In this document: one piece after another, positions 1 through 5,605 of the stretch
Position numbering within the stretch: position 1 is the stretch's first letter
How the letters are laid out: each line of letters begins with the position of its first letter
DNA from: Eubacterium sp.
GTDB lineage: Bacteria > Bacillota > Clostridia > Oscillospirales > Acutalibacteraceae
Reading direction: 5' to 3'
NCBI GenBank assembly: GCA_017543415.1
Contig: JAFYGD010000023.1
Span: 1 to 9,024 of the forward strand
Length of the DNA: 9,024 bases
The notes under the pieces: generated by a model
Told to the model about the DNA's origin: nothing
What the model saw: only the letters and a program-made list of their open reading frames with translations
The model's database searches: none
Position numbers and translations under genes: made by a program

Positions 1-438
1 AATGCACTTGATAAGAGCGCTGATTTTATCCGCAGCTTTAACAAGCGCCCAAAGCGCTTCGTCGTCTTTTTCCTTTGTAAAAAACGGCTGATAATCCGCC
101 TTGTAATCCTCCGGCAGCATAGCAAGCAGCTTTTCCCCTGCTGTATGCTCAATATCCTTATAAACGTTTTTAATATCGTCGTTATAATACTTGACGGGAG
201 TGGGCATATCGCCCGTAATTACCTCGGTTGTATCGTGGTAAAGCGCAAGCGCTGCGGCGCGCTCGGCATTATAGCATTTGCCGAACTCCTTATTGCCTAT
301 AAGCGCAAGGGAATGGGCAATAACAGCCACCGAGTGACTGTGCTCTGCAATATTTTCCTTTGAGGTATTATACATAAGCGCCCAGCGGTCAATCATTTTC
401 ATACGGTTGACCATGGCGAAAAAGCTGTAATTATTCAT
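1..438 (-). CDS. yfbR: 5'-deoxynucleotidase YfbR (HD-domain), 3'-truncated by window edge
   Basis: HD-superfamily phosphohydrolase that in E. coli removes the 5'-phosphate from deoxyribonucleoside monophosphates in the cytoplasm (dNMP turnover and salvage). The first 146 residues are present; the E. coli protein has about 199. Every residue I recall as metal- or substrate-binding in E. coli YfbR sits at the same number: Arg18-Trp19, His33, the His68-Asp69 pair, Glu72, Asp77 and Asp137. The GDMPTPVKY stretch at 76-84 is also family-typical. The ATG at 438 shares its A with the TAA stop of the LRR gene (TAATG), and a GAGGTG ribosome site (444-449) lies inside that gene's 3' end, so the two are translationally coupled. 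It is probably the distal gene of the mgsA-hisS-aspS-LRR unit. The assignment rests on the motif match; the C-terminus is not visible. Confidence 0.93.
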   Translation of the reverse strand, partial: MNNYSFFAMVNRMKMIDRWALMYNTSKENIAEHSHSVAVIAHSLALIGNKEFGKCYNAERAAALALYHDTTEVITGDMPTPVKYYNDDIKNVYKDIEHTAGEKLLAMLPEDYKADYQPFFTKEKDDEALWALVKAADKISALIKCI

Positions 439-1922
439 TAAAGCACCTCAAAGGTAAATCCGAATTTTGCAGCGTAAGCCTGTGCCTTTGAACCGTCAAG
501 ACCCTTGACAACGATTGTGTTAAGGTCTTCGGAATAGTTGGAATCCGTAGGCATTATTGCATCCTCGTCAAAGGCGGTTTCCTTACCGTTTACAACAAGA
601 GTTTTAAGGTTTTCTTCCCAAAGCGCAAAGCTCTTTACGGTTTTAACGGACGCGGGGAGTTCAAGACTTTTAACGCCGGATTCGTTAAACGCTGCTTCGC
701 CGATTACTTCAAGAGTTTCGGGGAGGCTGACTGTTTCAAGCGCAGTTGTTCCGCTGAATACAAAATCGGGAAGAGCTTTAACCTTTGTTTTTGACAAATC
801 AACGGCTTTAAGCATATCGCACGATGCAAAAGCGCCTGCTCCGAGAGTGAGCTCGGATGAATTGAAAACCGCTTTTTTCAGAGTCGTTGCAGCATAAGCG
901 TAGTCGCCTACCTTGGTAACATTTGAGGGAAGATTTACGTTTGCAAAGCTGTAACCGAAAGCAAAATCCTGAATAACCGTTACCGAATCCGGAACGGTAA
1001 TTTTATTAAGGTTTCCGATATAAAACGCGCTGTTGCCGACTACCTTTACGGTTGAAGGAATTGTATAGCTTTTACCTTTTTTTGCATAGGGATAAGCAAC
1101 AATTTTGGTTTTCTTTTTATTGAAAAGCACGCCGTCCTTAACGGTAAAATACCTGTTGCTCTTTGCAACCTTTATTTCACTAATGGAAGTTCCTTCGCAG
1201 AAAGCGTCTCCCGACGCGGTTTTTACCGCTGAACCGAGAATAACGGTTTTTACGCTTGAGTACATAAACGCTCTTGTGCTTACCGTTGACGTTTTATTTG
1301 TTTTTACGGTTAAAAGATTTTCGGTATTTGAAAATGCGCCGATACCGATTGTTTTAACCTTTTTGGGAACGGTAAAGGTTTTACCGCTTTTTCTTGCGGG
1401 ATAAGCAACAAGCTTTGTTCCCTTTTTATTGTAAAGTATGCCGTTTGAGGTTTTGAAATACTTATTCTTTGAGTTTACAACAAATTTTTTAACCGAGCTG
1501 CAGAACGGATTGTACTTCATTACCTTAACGTTTTTACCGAGCTTAACCGTTGTAAGGTTTGTTATACTGAACGGCATATAATTATTAGTCGGGTTCAGAG
1601 TACCTATTCTTTCAATTGAATCGGGAAAAACAAGGGCGGTTGTTTTTGTGTTTTTGGTTTCCATGCTCATACCTTCAATGGCAACAACCCTTTTGCCGCC
1701 GAGCTTTGAAGGAATGGTTATTGTTTTGCCCGCGCTGTTGCCGGAAACAAAAGCGTTAGTAACAATTGACTTGCCGTCTTTAATTCTGTATTCATACCAG
1801 ACGCCCTTGATAAGCTTTTCCTTTACCGCTGCGTTTGCCGTTAATGAAGCGGCGCCGAAAGAGGTTAAAAGCATAACGAGAGCAATTAAAAGCGAAAGTG
1901 ATTTAACAGCTGCTTTTTTCAT
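438..1922 (-). CDS. Secreted BspA-like leucine-rich-repeat protein (LRR_5 type)
   Basis: 494-residue exported repeat protein of unknown role; BspA-like proteins are often surface or secreted adhesins, but nothing here proves that. Residues 1-31 form a classical signal peptide: Lys-rich start, a hydrophobic core at about 9-25, and an Ala-Asn-Ala cleavage site at 29-31. The rest is irregular LRR_5 repeats with the pattern 'lP..v..i...aF', for example at 290-300, 310-322 and 400-412. Residues 150-197 and 253-300 are an internal duplication. The C-terminus (about 472-494: GLDGSKAQAYAAKFGF) resembles the usual end of such proteins. There is no LPXTG motif, C-terminal membrane helix or dockerin, so it is probably released or held non-covalently. 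It starts 5 bases after the aspS stop, and its ribosome site is inside aspS. Its presence in a tRNA-synthetase transcript is odd. Confidence 0.9.
   Translation of the reverse strand: MKKAAVKSLSLLIALVMLLTSFGAASLTANAAVKEKLIKGVWYEYRIKDGKSIVTNAFVSGNSAGKTITIPSKLGGKRVVAIEGMSMETKNTKTTALVFPDSIERIGTLNPTNNYMPFSITNLTTVKLGKNVKVMKYNPFCSSVKKFVVNSKNKYFKTSNGILYNKKGTKLVAYPARKSGKTFTVPKKVKTIGIGAFSNTENLLTVKTNKTSTVSTRAFMYSSVKTVILGSAVKTASGDAFCEGTSISEIKVAKSNRYFTVKDGVLFNKKKTKIVAYPYAKKGKSYTIPSTVKVVGNSAFYIGNLNKITVPDSVTVIQDFAFGYSFANVNLPSNVTKVGDYAYAATTLKKAVFNSSELTLGAGAFASCDMLKAVDLSKTKVKALPDFVFSGTTALETVSLPETLEVIGEAAFNESGVKSLELPASVKTVKSFALWEENLKTLVVNGKETAFDEDAIMPTDSNYSEDLNTIVVKGLDGSKAQAYAAKFGFTFEVL
1023..1166 (-). repeat. 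Internal duplication in secreted LRR protein, copy 2 (residues 253-300)
   Basis: Partner of the copy at 1332-1475. It carries the 'DGVLFNKKKTKIVAYP' block, a common hinge module between LRR_5 stretches in clostridial BspA-like proteins. The two copies also share visible nucleotide similarity around the shared GGGATAAGCAACAA on the plus strand, so the duplication is moderately recent or under constraint. Confidence 0.72.
1332..1475 (-). repeat. Internal duplication in secreted LRR protein, copy 1 (residues 150-197)
   Basis: This segment pairs with residues 253-300 (1023-1166), offset by 103 residues. In an ungapped alignment by eye, 24 of 48 residues are identical, including the core NKK.TK.VAYP and the following GK..T.P. 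The resemblance extends weakly upstream (residues about 122-149 against 222-252), so the duplicated unit may be about 100 residues. Confidence 0.75.
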
Positions 1923-1927
1923 AATTA

Positions 1928-3712
1928 TTACTCCTTTGTTTCTTCAAGTTTTATTCCGAGCTCGTCAAGCTGAACGCCGTCAATGGGTGACGGAGCGCCG
2001 CTCATAAGCTCGCTTGCGTTTTGAACCTTCGGGAAGGCGATAACGTCACGCAGGGACTCTGCGCCGCAGATAAGCATTGCAATACGGTCAAGGCCGAGTC
2101 CCATTCCGCCGTGGGGCGGTGCAGCATAGTAATAAGCGTCAACAAGGAAGCCGAATTTTGCGTCAATTTCCTCCTGGCTCATACCTAAAAGCTCAAACAT
2201 TTTGGTCTGAAGCTTTGTATCCGTAATACGCATTGAGCCCGATGAAAGCTCGGTGCCGTTAAGAACAAGGTCAAACGCCTCTGCCTTAACCTTGCTTTTA
2301 TCGGTATCAAGGTACTGAATACTCTCCTCAAGCGGCATAGTAAACGGATGGTGCGCGGCAACGTACTCGCCCGTTTCCTCGTCAAGCTCAAAGAAAGGCA
2401 TTTCAGTAATCCAGAGGTAATTCCACTTGCCCTCGGGGATTAAATTGAGTTCTTTTGCGATAATAAGACGGAGCGCGCCGAGAATGGTAAGGGCTTTGCG
2501 GGTTTTATCGCTGATAATAAATACAACGTCGCCCTGCTGTGCGCCGAGCTGCGCGATAAGCGCTTCAAGCTCGCCCTCCTTAAGGAATTTTGCAAAGGAA
2601 CAGTTTGGCTCTGCGTCCGCCCAGCGGATATATGCAAGTCCCTTTGCACCGATACCCTTTGCGTGTTCGGTAAGCTTATCTATCTTCTTGCGTGAATAAG
2701 CTGCGGCAGCGTCCTTTGCAACGATTGCTTTAACGGAGCCGCCCTCATCAACGCAGTTTTTAAACACCGCAAAATCGGTATTGCCCGCCCATTCGGAAAC
2801 ATCCTGAATAAGCATATCAAAACGGGTGTCGGGCTTATCGGTACCGTAGCTGTTCATGGCCTCATCAAAGGTCATGCGCGGAAGCTTTTTTGGTACCTCA
2901 ACGCCGAGAGTTTCCTTCATAAGACGGGAAATAAAGCCCTCTGCCATTGACATAAGAGCATCACAGTCAACAAAGCTCATTTCAAGGTCAATCTGGGTAA
3001 ATTCGGGCTGACGGTCAGCTCTTAAATCCTCATCGCGGAAGCAGCGTGCAAGCTGAATATAGCGATCAAAGCCCGCAATCATTGTAAGCTGCTTATAAAT
3101 TTGGGGCGACTGCGGAAGCGCGTAAAACTTACCGTTATGAATACGTGACGGAACAACGTAGTCCCTAGCGCCTTCGGGAGTTGACTTAATCATCATCGGG
3201 GTTTCGATTTCAATAAAGTCGTTTTCATAGAAATAATCCCTTGCTATTTTTGCAATTTTATGGCGCATAAGAATATTGTTTGTAAGCTTTTCGTTACGCA
3301 GAGCAAGATAGCGGTGCTTAAGAGTTACGTCCTCGCCTACCTCAAACACCTTTTCAACCTCAAACGGCGGAGTCTGGGCTACGGAAACAATACGGTAATC
3401 GTTTACCATAACCTCAATATCTCCCGTTGGGATTTCCTTGTTTTTGCTTTCACGCTCGGCAACAACGCCCTTTGCGGCAACAACCCATTCGGTACGGGTG
3501 CTTTTTGCCTTTTCAAAAATTTCCTTATCGGTATTTTCGTTAAAGGAAAGCTGGATGATACCGGTTCTGTCCCTTAAATCAATAAATATAAGATTGCCGA
3601 GGTCGCGCTGACGCTGTACCCAGCCGAAAACGGTGATTTCCTCACCGACGTTTTTCATATCAAATTCGGCGCAATACGCCGTTCTTTTCATACCTTTAAT
3701 TGATTCGCCCAT
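1928..3712 (-). CDS. aspS: Aspartyl-tRNA synthetase
   Basis: Class IIb synthetase that charges tRNA-Asp with aspartate using ATP, in the cytoplasm. The 594 residues match the usual bacterial length. Visible domains: N-terminal OB-fold anticodon-binding domain (about 10-120); motif 1 and flipping loop (about 150-186, with STPEGARDY at 177-185); motif 2 (221-243, with FRDEDLRADRQPEFTQID at 225-242); the bacterial GAD insertion (about 290-425); and motif 3 (GMGLGLDR at 536-543). In the anticodon loop region RDLGNLIFID, Leu38 lies where discriminating enzymes have Leu (E. coli Leu30) and non-discriminating ones often have His. This suggests, but does not prove, an enzyme specific for tRNA-Asp. 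The ATG overlaps the hisS stop (TAATG), with GGAGG at 3722-3726. The alternative start Met8 lacks a well-spaced ribosome site. Confidence 0.97.
   Translation of the reverse strand: MGESIKGMKRTAYCAEFDMKNVGEEITVFGWVQRQRDLGNLIFIDLRDRTGIIQLSFNENTDKEIFEKAKSTRTEWVVAAKGVVAERESKNKEIPTGDIEVMVNDYRIVSVAQTPPFEVEKVFEVGEDVTLKHRYLALRNEKLTNNILMRHKIAKIARDYFYENDFIEIETPMMIKSTPEGARDYVVPSRIHNGKFYALPQSPQIYKQLTMIAGFDRYIQLARCFRDEDLRADRQPEFTQIDLEMSFVDCDALMSMAEGFISRLMKETLGVEVPKKLPRMTFDEAMNSYGTDKPDTRFDMLIQDVSEWAGNTDFAVFKNCVDEGGSVKAIVAKDAAAAYSRKKIDKLTEHAKGIGAKGLAYIRWADAEPNCSFAKFLKEGELEALIAQLGAQQGDVVFIISDKTRKALTILGALRLIIAKELNLIPEGKWNYLWITEMPFFELDEETGEYVAAHHPFTMPLEESIQYLDTDKSKVKAEAFDLVLNGTELSSGSMRITDTKLQTKMFELLGMSQEEIDAKFGFLVDAYYYAAPPHGGMGLGLDRIAMLICGAESLRDVIAFPKVQNASELMSGAPSPIDGVQLDELGIKLEETKE
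1931..1937 (-). promoter_or_regulatory. Ribosome binding site of the secreted LRR gene, inside aspS
   Basis: AAAGGAG on the minus strand, 8 bases upstream of the ATG at 1922. The same bases encode the last two residues (Lys-Glu) of AspRS just before its TAA stop. This makes translation of the LRR protein probably coupled to that of AspRS and supports ATG 1922 as the true start. Confidence 0.8.
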
Positions 3713-5052
3713 TATTCGTTTCCTCCGAAAAGTGATTTAAAATCGAAAGCCTCTCCGTTAATTTCAAGGTCTTTAAGCTGTTCCTCCATACTTACGGAAT
3801 AAAAATCGTTTACAAAGGTAACAAGGCTTACCTCGCTTTCCTCGCCCGATTCCATATTCTTAAGCACGGCAACGCCCTTTTCAACCTCGTCATCGCCGAT
3901 TACCACATTGAATTTTGCGCCGGTTTTATCTGCATACTTCATCTGGGCACGGAGTCCCCTGTCGTTCAAATCATAGGTTACGGCAAAGCCTTCAGCACGC
4001 ATATCCTTTGCAATTTCAACCGCTTTAAGCTTTGCCTTTTCGCCCATGGCGGCAATAAACAAATCGGAAACGGACGGCTCGGGGAATTCGCAGCCCTGCG
4101 CTTCCATTACAAGCTGAAGCCTTTCAAGCCCCATACCGAAGCCGAGGGAAGGCGTTTTCTGACCGCCGAGCTCCTCAATAAGTCCGTCATAGCGACCTCC
4201 GCCGCAGACAGTTCCCTGCGCTCCTATTGACGAAGCGATAAATTCAAAAACGGTTTTTGTATAATAGTCAAGCCCTCTTACGATTTTCGGGTTAACCTTA
4301 AATTCAATGTTCATGGCGTTAAGGTATGCCTTAACCTTTTCAAAATGCTCCTTACATTCATCGCAGAGATAATCAAGAATTTCAGGTGCGTTTTCGGCAA
4401 GCGCCTTATCCTCGGGACTCTTACAGTCAAGAAGGCGCATGGGGTTGCGCTCAAGCCTTTCCTGACAGGTGTGGCAGAGTTGCTCCTTATACTGTGAAAA
4501 GTATTCCTTAAGCGCTTTATGGTATTCCGCACGGCATTCGGGACAGCCGATTGAATTGATTTCAAGCTCAAGCCCGCTTACTCCGAGTTCGTCAAAAATC
4601 TGTTTTGCAAGAGCGATAATTTCAGCGTCTGCAAGGGGTGAAGAGGCGCCGAAGCACTCAATACCGAACTGGTGAAATTCGCGTAGTCTTCCCGCCTGCG
4701 GCTTTTCGTAGCGGTAGCAGGAGGTGAAGTAACAGATTTTCTGCGGCAGAGCAAGGTTTGAAAGCCCGTTTTCAAGAAACGAGCGCGCTGCGCCTGCGGT
4801 ACCTTCCGGGCGAAGGGTAATTGAACGGCCGCCCTTGTCGTCAAAGGTATACATTTCCTTTTGTACTACGTCCGTTGTGTCGCCTACGCCGCGCTGAAAA
4901 AGCTCCGTGTGCTCAAACACGGGGGTGCGCATTTCCTTATAGCCGAAATTTTCGGCTACCGAAAGGCAGGTTGCTTCAATATACTGATTTTTATGTACTT
5001 CAAAGGGAAGCACGTCCTTTGTACCTTTAATAGCTTTTGTAATTAACGCCAT
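3712..5052 (-). CDS. hisS: Histidyl-tRNA synthetase
   Basis: Class II synthetase that attaches histidine to tRNA-His in the cytoplasm. 446 residues. Visible parts: motif 1 region (about 40-60, MRTPVFEHTELFQRGVGDTT); motif 2 (about 80-125, with LRPEGTAG at 80-87 and FTSCYRYEKPQAGRLREFHQ at 109-128); histidine-binding signature RGLDYYTKTVFEF at 259-271 and GGGRYDGL at 284-291; motif 3 (GFGMGLERL at 304-312); and a C-terminal anticodon-binding alpha/beta domain (about 328-420). The insertion domain is rich in paired cysteines (170/173, 193/196, 210, 230/233), as recalled for many clostridial HisRS proteins, and may bind zinc. ATG 5052 follows AGGAG (5059-5063) with 6-base spacing. The gene lies 48 bases after mgsA and overlaps aspS. 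The common Firmicute T-box leader is absent. Confidence 0.97.
   Translation of the reverse strand: MALITKAIKGTKDVLPFEVHKNQYIEATCLSVAENFGYKEMRTPVFEHTELFQRGVGDTTDVVQKEMYTFDDKGGRSITLRPEGTAGAARSFLENGLSNLALPQKICYFTSCYRYEKPQAGRLREFHQFGIECFGASSPLADAEIIALAKQIFDELGVSGLELEINSIGCPECRAEYHKALKEYFSQYKEQLCHTCQERLERNPMRLLDCKSPEDKALAENAPEILDYLCDECKEHFEKVKAYLNAMNIEFKVNPKIVRGLDYYTKTVFEFIASSIGAQGTVCGGGRYDGLIEELGGQKTPSLGFGMGLERLQLVMEAQGCEFPEPSVSDLFIAAMGEKAKLKAVEIAKDMRAEGFAVTYDLNDRGLRAQMKYADKTGAKFNVVIGDDEVEKGVAVLKNMESGEESEVSLVTFVNDFYSVSMEEQLKDLEINGEAFDFKSLFGGNE
3722..3726 (-). promoter_or_regulatory. Ribosome binding site of aspS, inside hisS
   Basis: GGAGG, 9 bases upstream of the aspS ATG, encoding part of the HisRS C-terminal Phe-Gly-Gly-Asn-Glu. 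With the TAATG overlap it selects the start at 3712 over Met8 and implies translational coupling of the two synthetases. Confidence 0.75.
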
Positions 5053-5058
5053 TTTTTA

Positions 5059-5063
5059 CTCCT
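5059..5063 (-). promoter_or_regulatory. Ribosome binding site of hisS
   Basis: AGGAG, 6 bases before the ATG at 5052, just downstream of the intergenic hairpin. The hairpin ends 11 bases upstream of this site, so it leaves the site itself free. Confidence 0.8.
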
Positions 5064-5074
5064 ATATACATAAT

Positions 5075-5095
5075 CGAGCCGAATAAATCGGCCCG
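5075..5095 (-). other. Stem-loop in the mgsA-hisS gap, without a U-tract
   Basis: On the transcript an 8-base-pair GC-rich stem (5075-5082 with 5088-5095, one G-U pair) closes a 5-base loop. It begins 5 bases after the mgsA stop codon. The bases that follow (AUUAUGUAUAUAGGAG) contain no run of U, so it is not a standard intrinsic terminator. It could stabilise the mgsA 3' end, mark an RNA processing site or be a weak attenuator. Those roles are inference; the stem itself is plain in the sequence. Confidence 0.6.
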
Positions 5096-5100
5096 AAAAC

Positions 5101-5514
5101 TTATTTCCTGTTGTAGCGCGGATTTACAATTTCGCGCCATTCAAAGTCACCGCGTTCAACGCCTCTGATAAGCGCCTCCGCAGTTGCAATATTTGTTGCA
5201 AAGGGAATATTATGAACGTCGCAGAGACGGAGCAGGTCGCTGTCGTTAGGCTCGTGCGGCTTGGCTGTCTGTGCGTCGCGGAAAAAGATTAACAAATCTA
5301 TTTCGTTGCAGGCGATACGGCTTGCAATCTGCTGCCCGCCGCCCTGTGAGCCGCTGAGGAAGCAGTTAATATTGAGTCCCGTTGCTTCTTTAACAAGCTT
5401 ACCCGTTGTTCCGGTTGCGCATACATCATGCCTGCTGATAATGCCGCAATAAGCAATACAAAACTGAACGAGCAGCTCTTTTTTTGCATCATGAGCGATT
5501 AAAGCAATATTCAT
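5101..5514 (-). CDS. mgsA: Methylglyoxal synthase-like protein with altered catalytic aspartates
   Basis: 137 residues, the usual length, similar over its full length to MgsA, which converts dihydroxyacetone phosphate to methylglyoxal plus phosphate. Family marks present: IALIAHD at 3-9 (His8 = E. coli His19), CATGTTG at 32-38, LSGS.GG at 53-59, IDLLIFFRD at 72-80 (Asp80 = Asp91), His87 (= His98), [13 protein letters not shown] at 96-108, and the C-terminal basic tail. Unusual: the family GGDQQ reads GGGQQ here (Gly60 at E. coli Asp71, the recalled catalytic base), and Asn90 replaces Asp101, though Asp91 is adjacent. The enzyme may be weak, inactive or act through other residues. ATG 5514 has a GGGAGGG ribosome site 5 bases upstream. 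In many Clostridia mgsA lies near mre/mrd/min genes, as here. The family is certain; the activity is not. Confidence 0.88.
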   Translation of the reverse strand: MNIALIAHDAKKELLVQFCIAYCGIISRHDVCATGTTGKLVKEATGLNINCFLSGSQGGGQQIASRIACNEIDLLIFFRDAQTAKPHEPNDSDLLRLCDVHNIPFATNIATAEALIRGVERGDFEWREIVNPRYNRK

Positions 5515-5519
5515 AGTAT

Positions 5520-5526
5520 CCCTCCC
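5520..5526 (-). promoter_or_regulatory. Ribosome binding site of mgsA
   Basis: GGGAGGG with 5-base spacing to the ATG at 5514. It is strong and unambiguous, and fixes the start at the typical N-terminus MNIALIAHD. Confidence 0.85.
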
Positions 5527-5566
5527 ATTGGATATTTGCGTTGGGTTTTAAAGATAAATATAATTT

Positions 5567-5595
5567 ATATTAACATAAAATTTGTTTTTAGACAA
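5567..5595 (-). promoter_or_regulatory. Candidate sigma-A promoter for the mgsA-hisS-aspS-LRR-yfbR unit
   Basis: On the minus strand, TTGTCT (5590-5595) and TAATAT (5567-5572) are separated by exactly 17 bases, each with 4 of 6 consensus matches. They lie in the only sizeable AT-rich gap of the window (5515-5605), about 55 bases upstream of the mgsA start. No intrinsic terminator follows mrdA, so read-through from mrdA is also possible. AT-rich sequence gives such matches by chance, and other -10 choices exist nearby. Confidence 0.45.
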
Positions 5596-5605
5596 GAAAA
5601 AGTTA

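Noticed and set aside
145..2007. Plus-strand open frames opposite yfbR and the secreted LRR gene (for example 145-363, 538-897, 1105-1404, 1648-2007)
   Set aside because: They are antisense shadows of well-supported genes, with no ribosome sites or recognisable domains.
3689..3691. Met8 of aspS as the start
   Set aside because: The upstream AAAGG is too close to the codon, whereas ATG 3712 has GGAGG at 9 bases and a stop/start overlap with hisS.
5298..5492. Minus-strand 64-residue frame inside mgsA
   Set aside because: It is a frame-shifted reading of mgsA with no ribosome site. The mgsA frame has clear family motifs.
5515..5605. Intrinsic terminator after mrdA
   Set aside because: The TTTTTC just after the tandem stop has no GC-rich stem in front of it. 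The AT-rich partial palindromes further on lack a stable hairpin.
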